From an uncultured Pseudomonadales bacterium (GTDB taxonomy: Bacteria; Pseudomonadota; Gammaproteobacteria; Pseudomonadales; Azotimanducaceae), in NCBI GenBank assembly GCA_958296025.1, contig OY282430.1:1550001-1614000 (forward strand): DNA of 64,000 nucleotides, written 5' to 3'. This document shows, piece by piece, positions 35,286-43,928 of the stretch (positions are counted from its first letter, which is position 1; each line of letters begins with the position of its first letter). The position numbers were made by a program, and so were the translations under genes. The notes under the pieces were generated by a model. The model saw only the letters and a program-made list of their open reading frames with translations, did not search any database and had not been told where the DNA came from.

Positions 35286-35968
35286 CAGGTTGGGCTGAAC
35301 CGGTAGCCGACGCCGCGCACGGTTTGCACCAAACCGTCCAAACCGTGCGGCTTGAGGGTTTTGCGCAGGCGCAGCACATGCACATCGACGGTGCGATCCT
35401 CCACATAGATGCTGCGGCCCCACACCCGGTCGAGCAGTTGCGACCGCCCGAACGCCCGGTTCGGATGGCGCATGAACAGCTCCAGCAGGCGATACTCCGT
35501 CGGGCCGATCTTGACGGCCTTGCCCTGTACGGACAGCTTGTGCGCGTTGAGGTCCAGGCGCAGGCCGCCGCATTGCAAAATGCCGTCCTCCGGGGTGCCG
35601 GAGCGCCGCAGCAGCGCCCGCATCCGCGCCACCAGTTCCTTAGGCGAGAAGGGCTTGGTGACGTAGTCGTCCACGCCGGAGTCGAAGCTCTTCAGCTTGT
35701 CCGCCTGCTCGCCCCGGGCCGTGAGCATGATCATGGGCAGCTGGACGGTGTGCTCATCCTGACGCAGGCGGCGAGCGAGATCGACGCCACTCATGCCAGG
35801 CAGCATCCAGTCGATGATAAGCAGGTCCGGCAGGCGGCCGTCGAGCCGCTGCAGGGCTTCCTCGGCGCTGGCCGCCTCCCACACGTCGAACCCGTTTCGG
35901 CGCAGGTTGAAGGAGAGCATTTCCCGCACTTCCTGCTCGTCTTCTATGACTAGGACGCTGTTGTTCAT
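35285..35968 (-). CDS. phoB: Phosphate regulon response regulator PhoB
   Basis: A 227-residue OmpR/PhoB-type regulator. The receiver domain has the acidic pair IEDE, phosphorylated Asp in LLIIDWMLPGMSG, conserved Thr in MLTARGE and Lys in YVTKPFSPKEL. The winged-helix C-terminus has GPTEYRLLELFMRHPNRAF, YVEDRTVDVHVLRLRK and VRGVGYRF. The ATG at 35968 begins MNNSVLVIEDE. Divergent from the dienelactone hydrolase-like gene; no convincing Pho box was found in the 237-bp gap. Confidence 0.94.
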   Translation of the reverse strand: MNNSVLVIEDEQEVREMLSFNLRRNGFDVWEAASAEEALQRLDGRLPDLLIIDWMLPGMSGVDLARRLRQDEHTVQLPMIMLTARGEQADKLKSFDSGVDDYVTKPFSPKELVARMRALLRRSGTPEDGILQCGGLRLDLNAHKLSVQGKAVKIGPTEYRLLELFMRHPNRAFGRSQLLDRVWGRSIYVEDRTVDVHVLRLRKTLKPHGLDGLVQTVRGVGYRFSPT

Positions 35969-36205
35969 GGCTGCCCCGCGAGGTCCCAAGATGGCGCACA
36001 TCAAAGGGCGGGATTATGATGATTCCCTGCCGTGAATGCGAACCGGGACACCGTGCCCATCCACAACCGAACGAGGGTTTGGCTTGGGCGGGCTGTCCGC
36101 TTCATTATGGAGATGCTATGAATGCTGCAAATTAGCGTAGCCAGAGGCGGAATGTTGGGGTAAGGTTGAAGCAGGCGCGGGCAGTGAGGAAGGAGAACAG
36201 GATTC

Positions 36206-36874
36206 ATGGGGAGCAGCATCAGGTTGCGTTCCGCCGACGGTTTTGAGTTCGGCGCTTGGCATGCTGCGCCCAGCCGGCCGAAGGCCGGGGTGGTGGTCAT
36301 CCAGGAGATCTTCGGCGTCAACGGTCACATCCGCGAAGTGGTGGAGGGTTACGCGCAGGCCGGCTACGCCGCCCTGGCGCCGCAGATATTCGACCGGGTG
36401 GAGGCGAACGTGGAGCTCGGCTACACCGAGGCGGACATGGGGCGCGGCATGGAACTCGCCTTGCAAAAGCTGCAAATGCAGAACACCTTGACCGATTTGC
36501 AGGCGGCGGTGGATCATGCGGCCGCCCAAGGCCGCGTCGGCGTGGTCGGTTACTGCTTCGGCGGTCTGCTCGCTTGGTTGGCCGCCTGCGAGCTCAAAGG
36601 GGTTGCGGCGGCTTCCTCCTACTACGGTGGCGGCGTGGCCGGGGAGGCCGGGCGCTCGCCGAACTGCCCGGTCATCATGCACTTCGGCGAATTGGATGCC
36701 TTCATCCCCTTGGCGGATGTGGACAAGGTCAAGGCGGCCCACCCCGACGTCCCCGTGCATGTTTATCCCGCCGACCACGGCTTCAATTGCGACCACCGCG
36801 CCAGCTATCACGCGCCAAGCGCGGCTCTGGCCCGGCGGCGAACCTTGGATTTCTTTCAGGAGCACTTGGCGTGA
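36206..36874 (+). CDS. Dienelactone hydrolase family protein
   Basis: A 222-residue alpha/beta hydrolase with the catalytic cysteine in GVVGYCFGGLLAW, Asp in FGELDAFIP and His in ADHGFNCD. IQEIFGVN supplies the oxyanion region with the family Glu. Classical members open dienelactone in chlorocatechol breakdown, but many genomic homologues have other ester substrates, and no chlorocatechol genes are adjacent. It has its own promoter region opposite phoB. Confidence 0.88.
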   Translation: MGSSIRLRSADGFEFGAWHAAPSRPKAGVVVIQEIFGVNGHIREVVEGYAQAGYAALAPQIFDRVEANVELGYTEADMGRGMELALQKLQMQNTLTDLQAAVDHAAAQGRVGVVGYCFGGLLAWLAACELKGVAAASSYYGGGVAGEAGRSPNCPVIMHFGELDAFIPLADVDKVKAAHPDVPVHVYPADHGFNCDHRASYHAPSAALARRRTLDFFQEHLA

Positions 36875-36971
36875 GCGTTTCTTTTGGTAAAAGTGATTTG
36901 CGGGTGCGCAATTGCCTTGACAACCGAAAAACCTTTGTTGATGCTTGGCTTGACCTGCTTAGGAGGACACA

Positions 36972-37742
36972 ATGAGAAATAAACGCAATCAGTGGCTTTC
37001 AGCGCTGGCTTTGGTGGTGGGCGTGGGCCTCGTCGGCGTTGCGCCGGCGGCGACCTTGGCGGAAATTTACCAAGTCGCCGAGGCCATCAACGACCAAGCC
37101 AAGTCCTCACAGGCTAGGATTGACGCCCTCTCGGAGGAGACGCACAAGCTCCTGAACGAATACCGCACGGTGCTCAAGGAGATCGAGGGCCTGCGGGTTT
37201 ACAACCGCCAAGTCTCCAAGCAGATCAGCAGCCAAGATCGGGAGATGACGCAGCTGGAGGAATCCATCAGCAAGGTCACCGTCATTGAGCGGCAGATCAC
37301 GCCGCTGATGCTGCGCATGATCGACGGCCTTGAGCAATTCGTGAATCTGGACCTCCCCTTCCTGATGAATGAGCGCACCGACCGCATCGAACGGCTGCGG
37401 GAGATCATGGACCGGGCCGACGTGGCCGTCTCGGAGAAGTTCTCCCAGGTGCTGCGCGCCTTCCAGATCGAGAACGAGTACGGCAGGACTATGGAAGCCT
37501 ACGGGGACACCATCAACGTCGAAGGGGTGGATCGCAAGGTGGACGTCCTTAAGGTGGGCCGCATCGCTCTCGTTTTCCAGACGCCGGATGGCGACGAGAC
37601 CGGCATGTGGAATAAGAACACTGGGGTTTGGGAGAGGCTCGGCGATGAGTACACCACCCCCGTGCGCAGCGGCATCCGCATGGCGCGCAAGCAACTTTCC
37701 GTGGATATGTTGACCATGCCCATCACCGGCCCGGAGGCTTGA
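36972..37742 (+). CDS. DUF3450 periplasmic coiled-coil protein of the TonB operon
   Basis: A 256-residue protein with a signal peptide (residues ~1-30, VGVAPAATLA), then a long helical, charged region (residues ~35-150) predicted to form coiled coil, and a C-terminal beta-rich part (VGRIALVFQTPDGDETGMWN, WERLGDEY). This is the DUF3450 pattern found at the head of TonB2-type operons together with ExbB, ExbD and TonB. The exact role is unknown; it may connect the energizing complex to the cell wall or receptor. AGGAGG precedes the ATG. Confidence 0.88.
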   Translation: MRNKRNQWLSALALVVGVGLVGVAPAATLAEIYQVAEAINDQAKSSQARIDALSEETHKLLNEYRTVLKEIEGLRVYNRQVSKQISSQDREMTQLEESISKVTVIERQITPLMLRMIDGLEQFVNLDLPFLMNERTDRIERLREIMDRADVAVSEKFSQVLRAFQIENEYGRTMEAYGDTINVEGVDRKVDVLKVGRIALVFQTPDGDETGMWNKNTGVWERLGDEYTTPVRSGIRMARKQLSVDMLTMPITGPEA

Positions 37743-37747
37743 GACCG

Positions 37748-39229
37748 ATGAAATTGTTCAACCGAAGCATGGCGGCTGGTGTCGCGTTCATTGGGGTGGG
37801 CCTGTTTTCCGCTGCTCCGGCCCTTGCGCAGGACGCCGGCGGCGGCGCCAGCACCTTGGAGGTGGTCCAGGCCAACAGCTTGGATGACCTGCTGCGCAAC
37901 GTCGAGCAGCGGCGGGTGGTGGAGTCCGCCGAGCACAGACAGCGGGAGCAGCGCTTCCAAAACGACAAGGCGCAGCAGGCCAAAATGCTTGGCGACGCCA
38001 AGGCGGAGCGCCGCAGGGAGGAGCGCCGCTCCGACCGGCTAGAGACCAAGTTCGATGAGAACGAGCGCCTCATCGGTGACTTGCAGGAGCAGCTGGACAA
38101 TCGCCTCGGCTCCTTGAGGGAGCTCTTCGGGGTGCTGCAGCAGGTGGCGGGAGACACTCGGGGGCAGTTTGAAAACTCCCTCATTTCCGTTCAATTCCCC
38201 AACCGCGGCGAGTGGCTGGATGAATTGGCGGCCAATATGGGTACCGCCAGCAAACTGGCCACCATTGAGGAAATGGAGAGCCTTTGGTTTGAGCTGCAGC
38301 GGGAGATGACCGAATCCGCCCGCGTCAGTCGTTTCCCGGCCACCATCCTGCGCAACAACGGTGATCACGACGATGTGCAGGTGGTGCGCGTCGGCTCCTT
38401 CGCCTTGGTGGCGGACGGCGAGTACCTCACCTACGATCCGGACGATGGCACCCTTGGCGAACTGGCGCGGCAGCCGGCGGCGCGCTTCACCAACACCATT
38501 GAGGATGTCGAAGAGGCTGAAGCCGGAGAGGTGGTCGCCTTCGCCGTGGACCCCACCCGCGGGTCCTTGCTGAACCTGCTGATCCAGGCCGCCACCGTTG
38601 GCGAGCGGGTCGGCTCCCTGTTCGGCGGCATCGCCAAGGGCGAATGCTACCTGCCGTTCTGTGACGGGCAGGGCGGCTATGTGGGCGCCGTGGTCATCCT
38701 CGGCGGCATCCTCGGCGTGCTGTTGGCCATTGAGCGCTTGATCACCCTTTCCACCATGGGCGCCAAGGTCAACGCGCAAAAGCAGCGCTCGGAAGCGCCG
38801 AGCGACGACAATCCCTTGGGCCGGGTGCTGAACGTCTATCACCAGAACACCGCGGTGGATGTGGAGACCCTCGAATTGAAGTTGGGCGAGGCGATCTTGG
38901 TGGAGACACCAAAGATCACCCGAAACGTGGCCCTGATTCAGGTGATCTCCGTGGTGGCGCCGCTGATGGGCTTGCTCGGCACCGTCATCGGCATGATCCT
39001 GACCTTCCAGGCCATCACCCTGTTCGGCACTGGCGATCCGAAGACCATGGCCGGCGGCATCTCCACCGCCTTGATGACCACGGTGCTCGGCCTGTGCGTG
39101 GCCATTCCCACCACCTTGCTGCACGCCATCGTGGCGCAGCGCAGCCGGTCGGTCATCCATGTGCTGGAGGAGCAAACCCAGGGCATCATCGCCGATCACG
39201 CGGAAAGATCGGGCCGACCGCTGGAGTAG
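37748..39229 (+). CDS. Long ExbB-type proton channel with periplasmic N-terminal domain
   Basis: A 493-residue MotA/TolQ/ExbB-family protein. A signal peptide (ending near APALAQ) leads to a ~290-residue periplasmic region with a coiled coil rich in Arg, Glu and Gln (EQRRVVESAEHRQREQRFQ). The channel part follows, with transmembrane segments at GYVGAVVILGGILGVLLAI and in the ProtonChannel domain (VISVVAPLMGLLGTVIGMIL, GISTALMTTVLGLCVAIPT). This long form is typical of TonB2-type operons with DUF3450. The ATG at 37748 is preferred over TTG at 37739, which overlaps the preceding stop. Confidence 0.9.
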   Translation: MKLFNRSMAAGVAFIGVGLFSAAPALAQDAGGGASTLEVVQANSLDDLLRNVEQRRVVESAEHRQREQRFQNDKAQQAKMLGDAKAERRREERRSDRLETKFDENERLIGDLQEQLDNRLGSLRELFGVLQQVAGDTRGQFENSLISVQFPNRGEWLDELAANMGTASKLATIEEMESLWFELQREMTESARVSRFPATILRNNGDHDDVQVVRVGSFALVADGEYLTYDPDDGTLGELARQPAARFTNTIEDVEEAEAGEVVAFAVDPTRGSLLNLLIQAATVGERVGSLFGGIAKGECYLPFCDGQGGYVGAVVILGGILGVLLAIERLITLSTMGAKVNAQKQRSEAPSDDNPLGRVLNVYHQNTAVDVETLELKLGEAILVETPKITRNVALIQVISVVAPLMGLLGTVIGMILTFQAITLFGTGDPKTMAGGISTALMTTVLGLCVAIPTTLLHAIVAQRSRSVIHVLEEQTQGIIADHAERSGRPLE

Positions 39230-39238
39230 GTGCGCATC

Positions 39239-39757
39239 ATGCTTGGGGATGCCTATCTCGCCATCGTCCAGTTCATCGAGCAGGGCGGCAATGTGCTTTA
39301 TCTCATTGCCATTGTCACCTTCCTGATGTGGTCGCTGATCTTTGAGCGGGCTTGGTACTTCGCCAGGGAGCACAACGCCTTCGTGCAGGTGTCCATGGGC
39401 GTTTGGGAGGACCGCCCCGAACGGCGCTCCTGGAGCGCCCACCAAGTGCGGGATCGGATCATCTCGGAAGCGGCGGGCAAGATCACCGGCACCCTGCCGT
39501 TGATCCAAACCTGCGTCACCCTATGCCCGCTGCTGGGGCTGCTGGGCACGGTCACCGGCATGATTTCGGTGTTTGACGCCATGGCCAACCAGGGCGGCAA
39601 CGCCCGCTCCATGGCCGCCGGGGTCTCCATGGCCACCATCCCCACCATGTGCGGGATGATCGCCTCGTTGTCCGGGCTGATCGGCAGCACCTTCGTGAAG
39701 CGCAGGGTGGACCGTGAAGTGGAACTGTTTGAAGACCATCTGACCATGGACCATTAG
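39239..39757 (+). CDS. exbB: ExbB-type biopolymer transport protein
   Basis: A 172-residue ExbB with three transmembrane segments (VLYLIAIVTFLMWSLIFERA; a central CPLLGLLGTVTGMISVFDA; MCGMIASLSGLIGSTF). It forms the pentameric proton channel around ExbD. Starts at ATG 39239 or GTG 39230 are both possible, right after the long ExbB stop. The presence of two ExbB-like subunits in one operon suggests a mixed or two-tier motor. Confidence 0.9.
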   Translation: MLGDAYLAIVQFIEQGGNVLYLIAIVTFLMWSLIFERAWYFAREHNAFVQVSMGVWEDRPERRSWSAHQVRDRIISEAAGKITGTLPLIQTCVTLCPLLGLLGTVTGMISVFDAMANQGGNARSMAAGVSMATIPTMCGMIASLSGLIGSTFVKRRVDREVELFEDHLTMDH

Positions 39758-39803
39758 GCGTTGGCGATGGCTAGGGCAAACAAACTTTCAGGAGGGGATT
39801 GAC

Positions 39804-40211
39804 ATGGCGCGCCAAGCAGGCCGGTTCTCGCGCACCGACGAGGAGTCCGACATCAACCTAACCCCCATGCTCGATGTGGTGTTCATCATGCTGATCTTTT
39901 TCATCGTGACGGCCACCTTCATCAAGCAGGCCGGCATTGAGGTGCTGCGCCCCGGGGCCGAAACGGCCATTCAAAAGCCTACGGTGAGCGTGTTGGTCGC
40001 CATCAGCGCCAGCGGCGACATCTGGATTGACAAAAGAAAGGTCGATGCCACCGCGGTGCGCGCCCACATCGAGCGCCTCCATGCGGAGAATCCGAAAGGC
40101 GGCTTGGTGATCCAGGCCGACCGTGAGGCTAGGTATGAACAATTGAAGGCGGTTCTGACTGCGGCACGGAACGCCGGCATGACGGAAGTCGCCGTATCGA
40201 CGGAGGCTTAG
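39804..40211 (+). CDS. exbD: ExbD-type biopolymer transport protein
   Basis: A 135-residue ExbD. A single transmembrane helix follows the conserved INLTPMLDVVFIMLIFFIVT, in which the Asp is the proton-carrying residue of the motor. The periplasmic domain has VSVLVAISASGDIWIDKRKV and VIQADREARYEQL. An AGGAGGGG site precedes the ATG. The tonB gene follows after one base. Confidence 0.94.
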   Translation: MARQAGRFSRTDEESDINLTPMLDVVFIMLIFFIVTATFIKQAGIEVLRPGAETAIQKPTVSVLVAISASGDIWIDKRKVDATAVRAHIERLHAENPKGGLVIQADREARYEQLKAVLTAARNAGMTEVAVSTEA

Positions 40212-40212
40212 C

Positions 40213-40818
40213 ATGATTCTGCGATTTAGCTTTGCCGTGGCCTTGGGCGTGGCGGCCACTTTCGTGCTTTTCCTGCTGATGCAGGCCCTGATCAAGAGCG
40301 ACAAGAGTCCGTTTGAGGACAAGATCACCGGCAAGATTGTGGATTTCGTGCGCATTGAGCATGAATCCACGATCGAAACCAAGCTGCGCAAGCCGAAGCC
40401 GCCGACACCGCCGGACGAGCCGCCGCCGAACAAGCCGCGAATGAACTTTGACTCCAGCAGTGAATCCCAAGGCGTTGACATCTCCCAAGTGAACGTCGAA
40501 GTGTCCCTTGTGATCGACCACGGTGCCGGTTTCAGTTCCGATGGCGAATACCTGCCGATCGTCAAGGTGGCGCCGGTCTATCCCCGTCGGGCGCAAACCC
40601 GGGGCATTGAAGGCTATGTGCTGTTGGAGTTTGTGGTCACCCGCACCGGTGCAGTGCGTGACCCGGTGGTGATCGAGTCCAAGCCGCCGGGCATCTTTGA
40701 CCGCGCCGCGGTCAGCGCGGCGTTGAAGTTCAAGTACAAACCGAAGGTGGTCAACGGCGAGCCCATCGACGTGGCTGGAGTGCGCAACCGCATCACCTTC
40801 GAGCTGCAGGACGGGTAG
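40213..40818 (+). CDS. tonB: TonB energy transducer
   Basis: A 201-residue TonB. An N-terminal transmembrane anchor (FSFAVALGVAATFVLFLLMQ) is followed by a short Pro-rich spacer (KPKPPTPPDEPPPNKP) and the C-terminal TonB fold (APVYPRRAQTRGIEGYVLLEF, ISFEL-like ITFEL). The canonical S-x3-H anchor motif is not evident, as in TonB2-type proteins. It spans the periplasm to power outer-membrane receptors, perhaps including the one beginning at 63558. Confidence 0.92.
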   Translation: MILRFSFAVALGVAATFVLFLLMQALIKSDKSPFEDKITGKIVDFVRIEHESTIETKLRKPKPPTPPDEPPPNKPRMNFDSSSESQGVDISQVNVEVSLVIDHGAGFSSDGEYLPIVKVAPVYPRRAQTRGIEGYVLLEFVVTRTGAVRDPVVIESKPPGIFDRAAVSAALKFKYKPKVVNGEPIDVAGVRNRITFELQDG

Positions 40819-40827
40819 GAGGGCATC

Positions 40828-42168
40828 ATGGCCGACGGAAGCAGGGTGCGGCCGCAGCGCTGGCTGTTGGCGGTGCTGGCGGCTTGTCTCATTGGCTTGC
40901 CCTTGGCTGCCGGGGTGGTGCCTTCGGCTTGGGGTCAAAGTGCGGAAGGCGAACAGCCGCGGCACAAGACCCGGCGGGTGCCCTCCATGAGCGAAGCAAC
41001 CTTCAAGAAGCTCGCCGAGGCCCAAGAGCTCATCGACGCCAAGGATCTGGACGGCGCCAAGGGCGTGCTGGAAGGCATGTTGGACCGCAGCCGCCGCTAC
41101 AACGGCAACGAAATCGGCCAAATCCACAACATGCTTGGCTTCGTTTACTTCTCCGAGGAGGATTATCCCAACGCCATCCGCCACTACCAGACGGTGCTAG
41201 CTCAAGGGGAGGACGTCCCGGAGGGGCTGGAGACCACCACCCTTTACACCTTAGCCCAACTCAGTTTCGTGGATAACCGCTTCCGGGACGCATTGCGCTA
41301 CATGGAGACTTGGATATCCAAGGCGAACAACCCCGGGCCGGATCCGCGCATCTTCATGGGCCAAGTCTATTACCAAATGGAGGACTACGCGAACGCCATC
41401 AAGCAGATCGAAACCGGCATCGCCGTGGCCCAAGCTCGGGGCACCGCCGTCAAGGAGAACTGGTGGGCGCTGTTGAACTACCTGTATTTCGAGCAGGAGA
41501 ACTGGCCAAGGGTCTTGGAAACCCTGGAAATCCTGGTGCGGCAGTTTCCCAAGCGCGAGTATTGGCTGCGCCTGGCCGGCATTCAGGGCCAGGAGGGCAT
41601 GGAGAAGCAACAGATCTACACCATGCTGGCCGCTTACGAGGCCGGCTTCCTGACCAAGGAATCGGATCTGACCACCTATGCCGGCCTGCTGATGCAGGAT
41701 GAGGCGCCCATTCGGGCGGCCAAGGTTCTGGCAAAGGGCTTCGCCGACAAGATCATTCAGCGCACCGACCGCAACCTGCGCGCCTTGGGGCAGGCCTACC
41801 AACTGGCCCAGGAGGTGAATGACGCGATCCCCGTTTTCGAGGAGGCGGCCAAGCTCTCGGAAGACGGCAGGATCTACGAGAGCCTTTCGCAGCTGTACAT
41901 GGAGGATGAAAAGTACGGCAAATGCGTTGAAGCGGCCGGCCATGCCTTGGAGAAGGGCGGCTTGCGCAAGGTGCAAAGCGTTTATGTCGTTCAAGGCATG
42001 TGCGAGTTCAATCGGGAGCGGCTGACCTCCGCACGCTCGGCCTTCGTCTCCTGCAGCAAAGAGTCGCGGCGGCTGCGCGATGCGCCCAATCAGCGCATCT
42101 GTCAGCAGTGGATCACCTACATTGACCGGGAGAAGAAACGGCGGCAGCAAATCGAGTCCGCCATCTGA
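40828..42168 (+). CDS. TPR-repeat protein of the TonB operon
   Basis: A 446-residue secreted protein. A signal segment (residues ~12-36, ending SAWGQS) is followed by helical tetratricopeptide-like repeats (for example AEAQELIDAKDLDGAKGVLE, IGQIHNMLGFVYFSEEDYPN and PRIFMGQVYYQMEDYANAI). TPR proteins are the usual last gene in DUF3450-ExbB-ExbD-TonB operons, where a homologue (TtpC-like context) is required for TonB2 function. It lies nine bases after tonB. Confidence 0.87.
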   Translation: MADGSRVRPQRWLLAVLAACLIGLPLAAGVVPSAWGQSAEGEQPRHKTRRVPSMSEATFKKLAEAQELIDAKDLDGAKGVLEGMLDRSRRYNGNEIGQIHNMLGFVYFSEEDYPNAIRHYQTVLAQGEDVPEGLETTTLYTLAQLSFVDNRFRDALRYMETWISKANNPGPDPRIFMGQVYYQMEDYANAIKQIETGIAVAQARGTAVKENWWALLNYLYFEQENWPRVLETLEILVRQFPKREYWLRLAGIQGQEGMEKQQIYTMLAAYEAGFLTKESDLTTYAGLLMQDEAPIRAAKVLAKGFADKIIQRTDRNLRALGQAYQLAQEVNDAIPVFEEAAKLSEDGRIYESLSQLYMEDEKYGKCVEAAGHALEKGGLRKVQSVYVVQGMCEFNRERLTSARSAFVSCSKESRRLRDAPNQRICQQWITYIDREKKRRQQIESAI

Positions 42169-42340
42169 GGCTTTTTGCCGCGCCACGCCCGCTTGCGGGT
42201 TTACGGCATGCCACTGCGCGGCTCGTTCGCTGAGGAAACTGCCGCTGCTTCCTTGCCGGCTTTCAGGGGCCGGCGGATCGGCCATTGCGTGTGCATCCCT
42301 TGCTTTTTGCGGCCGGGGCTTGGGGGCAAGGCGGTTTGCC

Positions 42341-42979
42341 ATGTTCACTGGAATTGTTCAGGGCCTTTGCGAAATCGTCGCCATAGCCGACGAGCCGGGC
42401 TTAAGGCGCTTGGCAGTTGCTCTTGGCGGCTTGGCCGAGGGGCTTGCGCCTGGTGCCTCCGTGGCCGTCAACGGCGTTTGCCTCACCGCCGTGCGTCTGC
42501 GCCGCGGCACGGCCGACTTCCAAGTGGTGCGGGAAACCTTGAGTTGTAGCAATCTCGGTGCATTGACGCGAGGCAGCCGAGTCAACATCGAACGCTCCTA
42601 CCGGGTTGGTGATGAAATTGGCGGTCATCTGCTCGCCGGGCATGTGGAGGGCGCTGCCGAGGTGGTCGCTTTGGAGGAAGGCCCCAAGGAGCGCAATCTG
42701 TGGCTGCGCGTGGCGCCGAACTGGCTGCGCTGCCTGCACCACAAGGGCTTCGTCGCCTTGGATGGCGCCAGCCTCACCATCGCCGCGGTGGATGCCGAGC
42801 GACATCGAATCAAGGTATGCCTGATTCCAGAGACCTGCGCCTGCACCACCTTGGGTGTGGCTGTGCAAGGCAGCAGGCTCAACCTAGAGATCGACCAGCA
42901 AACCCGAGCGGTTGTGGAGACCGTGGAGCGGGTCCTCGCCGTGCGGGGACATCCTGTTTCCCCAACACCGGCCGAGTGA
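42341..42979 (+). CDS. ribE: Riboflavin synthase alpha subunit
   Basis: Dismutates two lumazine molecules to riboflavin. The 212 residues form two similar lumazine-binding barrels: the N-terminal MFTGIVQGLCEIV and VNGVCLTAVRL…FQVVRETLS, and the second with GHLLAGHVEG and LDGASLTIAAVD. The MFTGIV start is diagnostic and fixes the ATG at 42341. One deviation is the C-terminal RxNLE(I/V)D, here RLNLEIDQQTRAVV. No other riboflavin genes are adjacent. Confidence 0.93.
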   Translation: MFTGIVQGLCEIVAIADEPGLRRLAVALGGLAEGLAPGASVAVNGVCLTAVRLRRGTADFQVVRETLSCSNLGALTRGSRVNIERSYRVGDEIGGHLLAGHVEGAAEVVALEEGPKERNLWLRVAPNWLRCLHHKGFVALDGASLTIAAVDAERHRIKVCLIPETCACTTLGVAVQGSRLNLEIDQQTRAVVETVERVLAVRGHPVSPTPAE

Positions 42980-43012
42980 TAGGCCGTTCGGCAAGGGACC
43001 GAACCGCCAGTT

Positions 43013-43018
43013 TATAAT
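43013..43018 (+). promoter_or_regulatory. Consensus -10 box ahead of pyrF
   Basis: TATAAT lies eight bases before the ATG at 43026. The nearby ATG at 43017 overlaps it, so the later start, with a very short leader, is preferred. No good -35 box was found. Confidence 0.45.
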
Positions 43019-43025
43019 GCGCCCC

Positions 43026-43889
43026 ATGGTTGCCGTTTCCAGCTTCCACGACCGGTTGCGGCAGGCTTGGGCCGACAGCGGTTCATTGCTCTGCGTGGGG
43101 TTGGATCCGGTGCGCAGCCGCTTGCCGTCGCCGTTCAAGCAGGCCCCCTCCGGGCTGCGGGACTTCTGCTGCGCCATCGTCGAAGCTACCGCCGACTTCG
43201 TTTGCGCCTTCAAGCCCCAAGCGGCTCACTTCGCCGCCGAAGGCGCTGAGGACCAATTGGCCGAGGTCATTTCCCACATCCACAAAGGTTGGCCGGACAA
43301 GCCCGTGATTCTGGACGCCAAGCGGGGTGACATCGGCAGCACCGCGGCCTTCTACGCCAAGGAGGCGTTCGAGCGCTACGACGCGGACGCGGTGACCCTG
43401 AACCCTTACTTGGGGGAGGAGAGCGTGCGGCCGTTCCTCCAGCACCCGGGCCGAGGCGTCGCCGTGCTCTGCCGAACCAGCAACCCAGGCAGCGCTTGGC
43501 TGCAAACAACGCCGGAGGAAGCTCCGGCCTATCTACGCATCGCCGCGGCGGCTCGGGAATGGAACCGGGACGGCAATGTCATGTTGGTGGCGGGCGCGAC
43601 CTATCCGCAGGAATTGGCGCGAATCCGCATCACCGTGGGCGACATGCCCCTGTTGACGCCCGGAATCGGCGCTCAAGGCGGCGACTTGGAGCAAATCCTG
43701 CGGGCTGGCTTGGATGCACATGGGCGGGGGATGCTGATCAGCGCCTCCCGTTCAATCCTCTACCCGGAAGTGGACATGGACGCGGTATGCGTCGGCGTCG
43801 CTCGAGATTTCGCCGCGGCCTCCCGGATGGCGGCTGAACGGCTTCATGACGAGATCAACAACCTGATTCTCGCGTTGGCGGGGCCCTAG
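43026..43889 (+). CDS. pyrF: Orotidine 5'-phosphate decarboxylase
   Basis: Last step of UMP synthesis. The 287-residue product is the longer group 2 type, with the catalytic Lys-Asp network in ILDAKRGDIGSTA, the N-terminal LLCVGLDPV, NPYLGEESVRPF, and the C-terminal LTPGIGAQGGDLEQIL phosphate-binding loop. The ATG at 43026 is chosen because of the promoter position; 43017 is the alternative. Confidence 0.92.
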   Translation: MVAVSSFHDRLRQAWADSGSLLCVGLDPVRSRLPSPFKQAPSGLRDFCCAIVEATADFVCAFKPQAAHFAAEGAEDQLAEVISHIHKGWPDKPVILDAKRGDIGSTAAFYAKEAFERYDADAVTLNPYLGEESVRPFLQHPGRGVAVLCRTSNPGSAWLQTTPEEAPAYLRIAAAAREWNRDGNVMLVAGATYPQELARIRITVGDMPLLTPGIGAQGGDLEQILRAGLDAHGRGMLISASRSILYPEVDMDAVCVGVARDFAAASRMAAERLHDEINNLILALAGP

Positions 43890-43928
43890 CCGCCTAGCGG
43901 ACGTAGGCTGCTCGAGCGGTCGCGGCGG

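Noticed and set aside
38039-39508. A 489-codon minus-strand frame over the ExbB genes
   Set aside because: His/Gln/Asp-rich antisense shadow of two conserved channel genes.
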